A stretch of DNA of 64,000 bases from assembly GCF_003231285.1 (NCBI RefSeq), contig NZ_QKNS01000003.1:372001-436000 (forward strand), written 5' to 3'. Source of the DNA: Hymenobacter sediminis. GTDB taxonomy: Bacteria; Bacteroidota; Bacteroidia; Cytophagales; Hymenobacteraceae. A program made the translations under genes and the position numbers. The notes under the pieces are model-generated. The model had not been told where the DNA came from. It searched no databases and saw only the letters and a program-made list of their open reading frames with translations. This document shows, piece after piece, positions 18,771 through 26,673 of the stretch (positions within the stretch are counted from its first letter, which is position 1; the number at the start of each line of letters is the position of its first letter).

Positions 18771-19673
18771 TTATCCTGCCTGGGTAGCGAAGTAATGCCC
18801 CTGTTCCAGGTCCGCTAGCAAGTCTGGGCCGCCGGGGTGCCAGCTTAGGCGCTGCTGGGTAAGGGTGCTGGAGGCGGCCAGGTCGAGGCCCGCAAAACCC
18901 GCCATCCAGCCAAAATGCGCCGGAGCTTCCGCCGCCGACTTGCTGATTACCGGCACCTGCAAGTGACGGCCAATGACGTCGGCAATGGTGCGCAATGAAA
19001 CACCTTCGTCGCCGACAGCGTGGTAGCAGGCACCCGCCGTGCCGTTTTCCAGCGCCAGCCGGTAGAGGCGGGCCGCATCGAGGCGGTGCACGGCGGGCCA
19101 GCGGTTGCTGCCGTTGCCGATGTAGGCTGCTACCCCCTTCTGCCGCGCAAGGTCAATAAGCATGGGTACAAAGCCGTGGTCGTTCTGGTCGTGCACGGAG
19201 GCTGCCAGGCGCATGACCATAGCCCGCACACCGCGCGGCACCAGCGCCAGGGCCGCGTCCTCGGAGTGGCGCATGGCGGGCACATTAGGGTTGCGTGTGT
19301 CTTCTTCGGTCATTAGCTCTCCTACCTTCGTGAGCCCCGCAAAACCCGACGTAGCAATAAACGGCCGGTTTGAGCCCGCCAGCGCATCGCCTATGGCCTC
19401 AATAGCACGCCGGTCAGCTTCGGCTGCGGCCGCGTACTGCGTGAAATCGTGAATGAACGCGCAGTGAATGACGCCATCCGCCGCTTCTGCGCCGCGCCGT
19501 AGGCTGTCGAGGTCGTCGAGGGAGCCGCGGTGTACCTTGGCTCCGGCGGCAGTCAATGCTTGCGAAGCTTCTTCGGAGCGGGCAAGGCCGAGCACTTGGT
19601 GCCCCGCGCCAAGTAATTCCTGAACAACGGCCGAGCCCACAAAGCCCGAAGCGCCGGTTACGAAAACTTGCAT
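18771..19673 (-). CDS. NAD(P)-dependent SDR (atypical, epimerase-like)
   Basis: A 300-residue Rossmann-fold protein with the extended/atypical SDR motif VTGASGFVGSAVVQEL at residues 4-19. The segment VHRLDAARLYRLALENG (about residue 200) is typical of NAD-dependent epimerase/dehydratase-like and NmrA-like proteins. The classical YxxxK is not evident. The substrate is unknown. It is divergent from an AraC regulator, a common arrangement in which the regulator controls the enzyme gene (inference). Confidence 0.83.
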   Translation of the reverse strand: MQVFVTGASGFVGSAVVQELLGAGHQVLGLARSEEASQALTAAGAKVHRGSLDDLDSLRRGAEAADGVIHCAFIHDFTQYAAAAEADRRAIEAIGDALAGSNRPFIATSGFAGLTKVGELMTEEDTRNPNVPAMRHSEDAALALVPRGVRAMVMRLAASVHDQNDHGFVPMLIDLARQKGVAAYIGNGSNRWPAVHRLDAARLYRLALENGTAGACYHAVGDEGVSLRTIADVIGRHLQVPVISKSAAEAPAHFGWMAGFAGLDLAASSTLTQQRLSWHPGGPDLLADLEQGHYFATQAG

Positions 19674-19991
19674 GTGTTTAATCCTTTAGTGGAGTTGTGA
19701 ATTGCTCCACAAAGGTGGCCTAGCCCGGTTGCTACCGGTTTGCGCCAAGTAAACCGTTTACTGAAGAAATCAAACAATCCAGCAGTAGCATCTTATTGAG
19801 TAGGCTATTCTCTTTTCTATCAAGGAAGGCCAGATAAAGCTCACCGAAGCATGCTTGCTTGTGTACGGTATACTGGCAAGTTAACGCAGCACGCCAGATG
19901 CTTGGGCAAGCTCGGAATGATGGTCATAGAAAGTGCCTGGGATGTTTCAGCTAACCCGGCCATCCGGGTGAGGAGTCGAACGCCGAAGCGC

Positions 19992-19999
19992 TACCTTTG
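19992..19999 (+). promoter_or_regulatory. Candidate -7 promoter element (TACCTTTG)
   Basis: Matches the Bacteroidota -7 consensus TAnnTTTG, 22 bases before the GTG at 20022. It supports the downstream start for the AraC gene. No clear -33 TTTG is seen at the expected distance. Confidence 0.35.
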
Positions 20000-20021
20000 G
20001 CTGATCAACCGACCGTCTGCT

Positions 20022-20939
20022 GTGTCTTTGCAACCCATCAGCACCTACAACCCTCAGGCTTACTTGCAAGAGTTTCTCTCGGAGCCGGCGGCGCTGCAGC
20101 ACCTGCTGACCCCGGAGGCGGAGCGGTTTTTTATTTTGGCGGTGGAGCAGATGTATCCACTCTTCACCCGCCCGCTGCCGCCGGGGCGGTCTACGTCGCA
20201 TAATCTGCTGTATGTGCGCACAGGCTCGGCCCGCATGCACATCGGCCCCGAAACGTACACTATTGGGCCCCACGAGGTGCTGTTGGTGCGTGCCGGGCAG
20301 GTGTACTCGTTCGGGCCGGGCGATGTGAACACCGGCTATATCTGCCACTTCCACGACGACCTGCTGCTTGGCGGCCGCGGTGGCGCGGCGGAAGCCCTGG
20401 CCCCGTTTGAGTTTCTGCGCTTCTGGGGGCAGCCCGTCATTCGGCTGGGGGCGGAAGTCGGCGAGTTTGCCGAGCAGCTCCTGCGTCGGCTGCTGGTGGA
20501 GTACAGCACCCAGCAGCTCCGCTACCCCGAAGTTATCCGGGCTTACCTGCTGGCTTTGCTGCACGAGCTGGGCCGGGCCTACACCGCGGCCGAGCCTGCC
20601 GAAACCAGCGCGGCAGCCCACATTACTGGCCGTTTCAAACAGCTGCTGGCCGCGTCCGTGGCTACCATGCACCGCGTAAGCGACTACGCCGAGCAACTCC
20701 ACATCACCCCCGACCACCTAAGTAAGTGCGTGCGCCGCCTGACGGGCAAGTCGCCGGCCCGCTGGATTGAGGAAAGCATTGTGCTGGAAGCCAAGGTGCT
20801 GCTAACCCAAACCACCTGGCCGGTAAGCGAGGTAGCGCTGGCCGTGGGCGTGGCCGATGCTTCGTACTTCAGCCGCCTGTTTCGCAAGCACACGGGCCTC
20901 ACGCCGCTGGCCTTCCGCAAACAGCAGGATTTGTCCTGA
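20022..20939 (+). CDS. AraC family transcriptional regulator
   Basis: About 305 residues: an N-terminal cupin-type sensor domain (ARMHIGPETYTIGPHEVLLV near residue 65) and a C-terminal double helix-turn-helix. The second helix-turn-helix shows the AraC pattern VSEVALAVGVADASYFSRLF followed by KHTGLTPLAFRK. The frame is open back to 19851, but those 57 codons show no family similarity and include a promoter-like TACCTTTG at 19992. I therefore prefer the GTG at 20022. It is divergent from the SDR gene and probably responds to a small ligand that also concerns that enzyme. Confidence 0.85.
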   Translation: MSLQPISTYNPQAYLQEFLSEPAALQHLLTPEAERFFILAVEQMYPLFTRPLPPGRSTSHNLLYVRTGSARMHIGPETYTIGPHEVLLVRAGQVYSFGPGDVNTGYICHFHDDLLLGGRGGAAEALAPFEFLRFWGQPVIRLGAEVGEFAEQLLRRLLVEYSTQQLRYPEVIRAYLLALLHELGRAYTAAEPAETSAAAHITGRFKQLLAASVATMHRVSDYAEQLHITPDHLSKCVRRLTGKSPARWIEESIVLEAKVLLTQTTWPVSEVALAVGVADASYFSRLFRKHTGLTPLAFRKQQDLS

Positions 20940-21113
20940 TTCCGGCCGGCTGCGTGCTAGCCAAAAAATGGGTAGGGGCGGAGCTTTGCGGCCGTACTCA
21001 TTGCCCTTGCCTTATGCCCCTGTACCTGCCTGCTTTTTACCTGTTTGGCTCCGCTGCCTTAGCAGCAGGGCCAGCCCGCCAGCCCTGTTTTACCCGCTGC
21101 TTGGCCTAGCCTC

Positions 21114-21569
21114 ATGTATCTCACGCTGCTTACGCTCCACTAGCTAATGCGGTGGGTGGTGCTAGCCGGACTGCTGTTCGGCCTGTTTAGGGGCTACCGC
21201 GGCTGGCTCGGCCGGCACACCTTCGCGCCCCTCGACAACACCGTGCGCCACACGGCCGCTACCCTAGCCCATGTGCAGCTGCTGCTCGGGTTCGGGCTCT
21301 ACGCCGTCAGCCCGTTGGTGCGCACCTTCCACCTCCGCGACGCTGAGCACGCCCCCGGCGCCTTGTTTTTCGGCCTGCTGCACGCCGTGCTTATGGTTAC
21401 GGCCATCGTGGTCCTGACCATCGGCTCGGCCCTGGCCAAGCGCCGCCCCGACAATGCGGCCAAGTTTCGCACCATGGCGCTATGGTTTACGGCGGCGCTG
21501 CTGCTCATGCTACTGGCCGTGCCGTGGCCGTTCTCGCCCCTGGCTAGCCGCCCATACTTCCGCTTCTGA
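21114..21569 (+). pseudogene. Cytochrome b-like small membrane protein with an in-frame amber codon
   Basis: The intact-looking part (21147-21569, 140 residues) has four hydrophobic segments and resembles a Bacteroidota protein often labelled cytochrome b-like. Those proteins usually begin with a segment such as LHSxLRW. In frame upstream of the ATG at 21147, an ATG at 21114 gives MYLTLLTLH, then TAG (21141-21143), then LMRWVVLAGLL. One base change from TCG to TAG would explain it. Either the gene is freshly broken, or it starts at 21147 without its first helix turn, or the base is a sequence error. Confidence 0.6.
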
Positions 21570-21653
21570 CACTTCACTCACACTGCCTAGCCTACCTTGG
21601 TTCAACTGTTGAACTCTGGGTTGGAAAGCAGTGAGGCAAATAACAGAATCCCC

Positions 21654-21965
21654 ATGCTGAAATCCTCTATTGGCCGCCTGCGTTTGTTGGGCTACGCCGA
21701 AGGCTTGTCGTTGCTGCTGCTTATTGGCGTGGCCGTACCTCTGAAATACGTTTACCACAACCCGGCCCTGGTACGGGCGCTGGGGCCGGTGCACGGCGCA
21801 TTGTTTCTACTGTTCATCGTTAATACCCTGCGCATAGGACTCGAAGACCGTTGGCGGGCGGCCACGCTCGGTAAAGTTCTATTGTCCTGCATAATCCCGT
21901 TCGGGACGTTTTACGTGGATAAGGTGATTCTGAAACCATTGCAGGAAACCGCCTCAGACCAGTAA
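21654..21965 (+). CDS. DUF3817 domain-containing membrane protein
   Basis: About 103 residues with three hydrophobic segments. The opening GRLRLLGYAEGLSLLLLIG and the internal VHGALFLLFI match the DUF3817 family, small integral membrane proteins of unknown role. I chose the ATG at 21654, two lines before the conserved RLRLLGYAEG; a TTG at 21597 would add 19 non-conserved residues. It follows the cytochrome b-like gene and may be co-transcribed with it. Confidence 0.82.
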   Translation: MLKSSIGRLRLLGYAEGLSLLLLIGVAVPLKYVYHNPALVRALGPVHGALFLLFIVNTLRIGLEDRWRAATLGKVLLSCIIPFGTFYVDKVILKPLQETASDQ

Positions 21966-21993
21966 CAAGCCCGCTAACGTTGCCAACGGAATG

Positions 21994-22085
21994 GTCATAT
22001 CGAGCTTGTCGAGACATCTCGCGTGCTGACGTTGTGATGCTACCTCAACGATTCGAGCGAGATGTCTCGACAAGCTCGACATGAC
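21994..22085. repeat. Dispersed palindromic repeat, copy 1
   Basis: 29-base arms (21994-22022 and 22057-22085) match at 28 positions around a 34-base spacer. Nearly the same arms occur at 44668-44760, so this is a repeat family, not a local hairpin. It lies between the DUF3817 gene and the convergent AraC gene. Confidence 0.88.
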
Positions 22086-22125
22086 GTTTAGTTATTTCAA
22101 CAACACTTTTTGTCCTCTATACTTT

Positions 22126-23061
22126 CTACCCCCGGAAAGCACCTGGAACCAGGCCGGTCTGGCGTTTGAAGAAGTTGCAGAAGTGGGCTACGTCGGCGAA
22201 GCCCAGGGCGTCGGCAATTTCGGAGACGGTCCAGGTGGTTTGTTTGAGGAGCATCTTGGCTTCCTGGGCTACGCGGCTGCCGATGAGGGCGGTGGTGGTG
22301 TGGCCGGTGGTTTCCTTCAGGACCCGGTTAAGATGGTTGACGTGCACGGCCAGGGCATCGGCGTAGTCCTTGGCCGTGCGCAGGTGTAGCTGCTGCTGGG
22401 GGGTAGCCAGCGGGAACTGGCGTTCCAGCAGATCAGTGAATTGGGCTACTACCCGCGCCGAGGCGTTGTGGGCGAGGGCCAGGGCCGGCACGGGCTGCAG
22501 CTTCTGGCCCGCATGAATCAGCTCCAGCAGGTAGGCGCGCAACAGGTCGTACTTAAAGGTGTAGGCGGAAGCCATTTCCTGCTCCATCTTCCGGAAAATA
22601 GTCTCCAGGGTGGTGTATTCGGCCTGGGTGAGGGGTAGCACGGGGCAGCCGCCCGGCTGGAAAACCGGCAGCTCCTCCACGGGCGCGCTACCCCTGGCCG
22701 GGAGCAGAAACTCCTCGGTGAAGATGCAGAAATACCCGCGCTGGTCTTGGTCGTGGGGGAGCCAGCGGTAGGGCACCCGTGAGGTAACAAACCACAAGGC
22801 ATGCGCTTCCACCTCCACGCTTTGGTCGGCGTACTCGATGCGGCTGCGGCCCTGAATCAGGCTGATTTTATAGAACGAGCGCCGGTCGAAGGTCATTGGG
22901 GGGCGCTCGTGGCGGCGGTTCATGAGCACCGCCACGTTAAACACGTTGAAGTGCCCGATTTCCCGCTGCAGCTCCGCTGGGGATACCGCGCCGGATTCCG
23001 GGCTGCCCTCCAGGCGGATTTTGGTATAAAATGCTTCGAGTGAATTCGGATCCATAGCCAA
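22126..23061 (-). CDS. AraC family transcriptional regulator
   Basis: A 311-residue regulator: an N-terminal ligand-binding domain (about 35-170) and a C-terminal AraC DNA-binding domain. It shows AKDYADALAVHVNHLNRVLKE as the first helix-turn-helix and WTVSEIADALGFADVAHFCNFF as the second, ending KRQTGLVPGAFR. The arrangement is typical of Bacteroidota regulators of oxidoreductase or efflux genes. No divergent target is evident: the next gene upstream (23225, rightward) is a DUF3060 lipoprotein. Confidence 0.88.
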   Translation of the reverse strand: MAMDPNSLEAFYTKIRLEGSPESGAVSPAELQREIGHFNVFNVAVLMNRRHERPPMTFDRRSFYKISLIQGRSRIEYADQSVEVEAHALWFVTSRVPYRWLPHDQDQRGYFCIFTEEFLLPARGSAPVEELPVFQPGGCPVLPLTQAEYTTLETIFRKMEQEMASAYTFKYDLLRAYLLELIHAGQKLQPVPALALAHNASARVVAQFTDLLERQFPLATPQQQLHLRTAKDYADALAVHVNHLNRVLKETTGHTTTALIGSRVAQEAKMLLKQTTWTVSEIADALGFADVAHFCNFFKRQTGLVPGAFRG

Positions 23062-23224
23062 TAGCCGCTGTAAAAATCAAAGGTAAATGATTCGCTGGGG
23101 TCTGGTCGCGGTAGTCAGCTGCCGTTTCGGCGGTTGTGTTTCCCGGTAGGTTGAGGGGCTGACCATTCCTATACCGCAGCCTAGCTACCTTAGGGCAGGA
23201 TTTTACTTTAGTAACCGCTGGAAT

Positions 23225-23644
23225 ATGGGTAGTAAGAGCATCATCATTCTATTAATGGCTGCAGGCATAGGCCTAGGGGCATGCTCGCAGGGTAATACCC
23301 AGCAGGAAGTGTCTACAGCGGATAACGTTTCGCGTGCTACTCCTACGGCAACCGCGGCTACTGCTACCCCCGAAACTGCCGAGGATGTGGTCATCAACGG
23401 CAACAATACGGTGCAAACTCAGGCCGTAAGTGGTCAGAACATCGAGGTGACCGGCGACAGCAACTCGGCCACGTTTACGGGTCACAGCCAGGAGTTCAAC
23501 CTCACGGGCAGCGACAACGTGGTTGTGCTGGAAAACGTGAAAGCCATCGAAGTAACCGGTGACAACAACACCGTAACCTGGCGCGGCAGCACGCCCACCG
23601 TCACCAACCTGGGCCAGCACAACGTAATAGAGCGGGCCAAATGA
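23225..23644 (+). CDS. DUF3060 domain-containing lipoprotein
   Basis: A 139-residue exported protein with a lipobox (GLGACS, Cys at about residue 20), so a lipid-anchored protein. A Thr/Ala-rich linker leads to a repetitive beta-strand region (VVINGNNTVQ, IEVTGDSNSATFTG, FNLTGSDNVVVL, IEVTGDNNTVTW) characteristic of DUF3060. Each repeat has an N/D-N/S turn, suggesting a small beta-solenoid. The role is unknown. Confidence 0.85.
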   Translation: MGSKSIIILLMAAGIGLGACSQGNTQQEVSTADNVSRATPTATAATATPETAEDVVINGNNTVQTQAVSGQNIEVTGDSNSATFTGHSQEFNLTGSDNVVVLENVKAIEVTGDNNTVTWRGSTPTVTNLGQHNVIERAK

Positions 23645-23762
23645 GCGGGGCACTTTATAGCCCGAGATAGAGCTAACCCAGCTTAATCAGGAGCGGCACT
23701 TTGGCAGCGGTTTGCGTAAGCCGGTTTGCTAGAATTACATTGTATCCCTACCCCCTCTGCCA

Positions 23763-24068
23763 ATGGTTATCACTCGCATCTGGCACGGCATCACGGCCGC
23801 CCACCACGCCGATTCCTACCTGCAGTACTTGCAGGAATCGGGTATTGCCGACTATAAAACGACGCCCGGCAACCTGGGCGTGCAGGTGTTACGGCGAGTG
23901 GAGGCCGATGTCTGCCATTTCTGGACGGTAACGCGCTGGGACAGTTACGAGAGCATCAAGCGCTTTGCCGGGGAGCAATACGAGCAGGCCCGCTACTACC
24001 CCGAGGACGCGCAGTACCTACTGGAGTTCGAGCCCACCGTACTGCACTGCGAAACCTTCGAGTTTTAA
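23763..24068 (+). CDS. Antibiotic biosynthesis monooxygenase (ABM)-like small protein
   Basis: A 101-residue protein with the size and pattern of dimeric alpha/beta-barrel ABM-like proteins: an N-terminal strand ITRIWHGIT, a central CHFWTVTRWDSYESIKRFAG and a C-terminal acidic stretch. Its enzymatic role cannot be assigned; relatives are often heme-degrading or quinol monooxygenases or simply unknown. Confidence 0.72.
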   Translation: MVITRIWHGITAAHHADSYLQYLQESGIADYKTTPGNLGVQVLRRVEADVCHFWTVTRWDSYESIKRFAGEQYEQARYYPEDAQYLLEFEPTVLHCETFEF

Positions 24069-24120
24069 GGTACGGCCGAAACTCCGCCACGGTCTTGCTT
24101 CAACTGGTTTTTGCCGAGGC

Positions 24121-24657
24121 CTAGATACCCGTGGGCTTGCCGTCGATGCTGCGGGCGTTGCGGTTGTGCCAGTACTGCGCTACCTGCTCGGGGCCGCGCT
24201 GTTCCATGTAGTCGTTTAGCTCGTCGCGCTCGGCCCGGTACTCGAAGAAGGGCACGGCCATGCCGCAGGAGGTTTGCACTAGATCTACCGCTACTACCAC
24301 TATCTGCCGAGAGCCGGGCAGGGGCGGGAACAGGGGTAGCAGCTCGGCCCACTCCGCGTCGCGGGGGTGGTACACAGTGGCGGTGCCGTAGAGGCGCAGG
24401 ATGTTGGGTTTGCCCTCGAAGGCGCACCACATCAGGGTAATGCGGTTTACCTCCAGCAGGTGGGCGGCGGTTTCGTTGCCGCTGCCGGTCAGGTTCAGCC
24501 AGGCCACGCGGTTGGCATCGAGCACGCGCAGGGTGTCCTGACCCTTGGGCGAGATATTGACGCGCCCATCCGCAGCGGCCGTGCCCACGAAGAACACATG
24601 CTGCTGCTCGATAAAGGCTTGAATGTCGGCGCTGATAGCGGGGTATTGCTTGCCCAT
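24121..24657 (-). CDS. Pyridoxamine 5'-phosphate oxidase family (FMN-binding) protein
   Basis: A 178-residue split-barrel flavoprotein. The N-terminal strand pair VFFVGTAAADGRVNISPKG and the following LNLTGSGNETAAHL are typical of the PNPOx-like group that lacks the full PdxH active site. It probably binds FMN or a deazaflavin and acts as a small reductase; the substrate is unknown. Confidence 0.85.
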   Translation of the reverse strand: MGKQYPAISADIQAFIEQQHVFFVGTAAADGRVNISPKGQDTLRVLDANRVAWLNLTGSGNETAAHLLEVNRITLMWCAFEGKPNILRLYGTATVYHPRDAEWAELLPLFPPLPGSRQIVVVAVDLVQTSCGMAVPFFEYRAERDELNDYMEQRGPEQVAQYWHNRNARSIDGKPTGI

Positions 24658-24858
24658 AAGGGAGAGGAGTTTAGAGTGGCTATGCTCTTCCTAGCACAGA
24701 CGAAATTGGAGCCGATTATACATAAGCTCGTGTCAGTTCAAGGAAGTGGGCATTAATACGTCAGTGAACGGTGTTGGCGGAGGTCACTTTCTGTAAATAA
24801 ACTATCTTTCGCACAGGATGCCGTAACAGTAACGCCTTCCTTGGAAAAGCGACGAGCC

Positions 24859-26019
24859 ATGATCAATTCACTTGAAGTCAAAAACTATAGAAGCCTAAAA
24901 AATCTTTTAGTTCCTTCTTTCGGACGTGTTAATCTCATCACTGGTAAGAATAATTCTGGTAAATCGACTTTGCTAGAAGCAATATCTATACTCTCAAGTA
25001 AAGGTGATATTCAATGGATATATGGATTGCTCACTGAACGAGGTGAAAATTATAATAGCGCTCGAAAAGACAGTACAGTCGATAACTATATAAGATCATT
25101 GTCCTCTCTATTCTACAATAGAGATATTGACTATAGTAAAGACGGTCTGATATGGATCAGTGAATTAGAACCAGGTTTGTTCGGTCTTCAAGGCGTTAGT
25201 TCAAATACTGTATCCATGCGCTTTGTGAGATATGCCAATGAGTTTATTCAAGCTGATAATTTAGTAGACGAAAGAGTTGCACTTCGTTCCAAAAGAGTTA
25301 TTATAGAGGAGCCTGATTTATATGTGGGTAATGCAGGAGAGTTTGGAATAGGATTTGAAATAAAAGTTGGACAAGATACTCGTTTATTGACGTTAGATGA
25401 TGAGAGATTATTTGAAAGATTGAGGTTTGGTGCTCGAACTCAGATGTATAGTAGTAATTTTCAATACATCAGAACGAGAAATATAGATAAAGAAGTAAAT
25501 GGTAAGTTGTGGGATAATGTTGCGCTGACAGAGAAAGAAGCTTTTGTTATTGATGCTCTACGAGTGATTGAGCCTAAGCTTGAGAGAATTGCTTTTATTG
25601 GTAGTGACGAATATGGAGGAAGAACCACTGTTGTAAAAATAAAGGACAGTAGTAAAGTTCTTCCACTTAGGAGTATGGGTGACGGTATAAATAGAGTTCT
25701 TACCATAATTTTAGCTTTAGTTAACTCGGACAATGGATATCTTTTTATAGATGAATTTGAAAATGGCCTGCATTATTCCGTTCAAGAAAAAATATGGGGG
25801 ATAATTTTTGAGGTGGCTAGAAAGCTCAAAATTCAGGTATTTGCTACTACACATAGTGAGGATTGTATAAAAGCGTTTGGTAGTATTTTTCAACGTCAGG
25901 ATTATTACAAAGATAGAAAGCTTATTAGGTTAGAAGGTGAAGATGGGTCTATAAGAGTGGTGGATTTTGACTCAAATGAACTATCTGTAATTGCTGATCA
26001 AGATATTGATCCTCGATAA
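24859..26019 (+). CDS. AAA family ATPase (OLD/AAA_15-like), candidate defence protein
   Basis: A 386-residue SMC/OLD-like ATPase. Walker A GKNNSGKST is at residues 29-37 after the family opening LEVKNYRSLKNL. A signature-like RSMGDGINR lies near residue 275, Walker B YLFIDEFENG at about 294-303, and a switch His is in FATTHSEDC. The ATG at 24859 starts at the conserved SLEVKNYRS; a TTG at 24841 adds six residues. The gene is strikingly AT-rich with A/T-ended codons, unlike its neighbours, which points to recent transfer. It overlaps the next gene as TAATG, so a two-gene unit. Such pairs often act in phage defence (inference). Confidence 0.87.
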   Translation: MINSLEVKNYRSLKNLLVPSFGRVNLITGKNNSGKSTLLEAISILSSKGDIQWIYGLLTERGENYNSARKDSTVDNYIRSLSSLFYNRDIDYSKDGLIWISELEPGLFGLQGVSSNTVSMRFVRYANEFIQADNLVDERVALRSKRVIIEEPDLYVGNAGEFGIGFEIKVGQDTRLLTLDDERLFERLRFGARTQMYSSNFQYIRTRNIDKEVNGKLWDNVALTEKEAFVIDALRVIEPKLERIAFIGSDEYGGRTTVVKIKDSSKVLPLRSMGDGINRVLTIILALVNSDNGYLFIDEFENGLHYSVQEKIWGIIFEVARKLKIQVFATTHSEDCIKAFGSIFQRQDYYKDRKLIRLEGEDGSIRVVDFDSNELSVIADQDIDPR

Positions 26020-26645
26020 TGTCTAAAGAGAGATTCAAACAAAAATTACTTGTTGAAGGAAAAGATGATCAACATGTTGTATGGGCTTTGTGTGAGCGTT
26101 TCTCATTAATTGAAAATTTTGATGTAATAGACTGTGATGGTATAGAGAATGTTCTTTCTCAATTGCCAATAAGATTGAAGCAGGCAGATATAAGAGCCGT
26201 ACTTATTGTAGTAGATGCGGATCTGTCTATGGAAGATCGTTGGAGGTCGTTGTCAGGCATACTAGTAAATGCTGGATATACGGTTCCTAATATATTGCCT
26301 GAAGAAGGGTTGATGCTTAAGCAATTGAACAGGCCTACTGTAGGGGTGTGGTTAATGCCAGATAATTCTATGTCGGGTATGTTAGAAGATTTTATAAAAT
26401 TTCTGGTTCCAGATACAGATAAACTTTTACCTGAAGCAATAAGTGCTATTACGAAAATAGAAGAAGAGGAAATTCAAAAGTATAGTGATGTGCATCGAGC
26501 AAAAGCATTAATACATACTTGGCTAGCTTGGCAAGATTCACCTGGGACGCCACTAGGCTTAGCAATAACCAAAAGATATTTATCCACTGAGCTAAATATT
26601 TGTCAGCGTTTTGTTCATTGGTTGAAAACTGGATTTGAATGCTAA
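26019..26645 (+). CDS. DUF3226 / Toprim-like protein, partner of the AAA ATPase
   Basis: A 208-residue protein of the DUF3226 type. The opening LLVEGKDDQHVVWAL (acidic VEGKDD at about residues 10-15) and the later VLIVVDADLS (about residue 65) are the two acidic motifs of a Toprim-like fold. Such a domain may cleave or bind nucleic acid, as in OLD nucleases, where AAA and Toprim are fused. Here they are two genes overlapping by one base. It shares the low-GC composition of the ATPase gene, and a terminator closes the pair. Confidence 0.82.
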   Translation: MSKERFKQKLLVEGKDDQHVVWALCERFSLIENFDVIDCDGIENVLSQLPIRLKQADIRAVLIVVDADLSMEDRWRSLSGILVNAGYTVPNILPEEGLMLKQLNRPTVGVWLMPDNSMSGMLEDFIKFLVPDTDKLLPEAISAITKIEEEEIQKYSDVHRAKALIHTWLAWQDSPGTPLGLAITKRYLSTELNICQRFVHWLKTGFEC

Positions 26646-26673
26646 AACTTGCCACATATTTTGTGGCAAGTTT
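26645..26673. terminator. Bidirectional hairpin terminator
   Basis: Perfect 12-bp arms AAACTTGCCACA and TGTGGCAAGTTT enclose a 5-base loop. It ends the AAA/DUF3226 unit and reaches into the stop codon of the convergent large ATPase gene. Confidence 0.85.

Noticed and set aside
21014..21109. 31-residue frame before the cytochrome b-like gene
   Set aside because: Short, without paralogue or start signal; probably non-coding.
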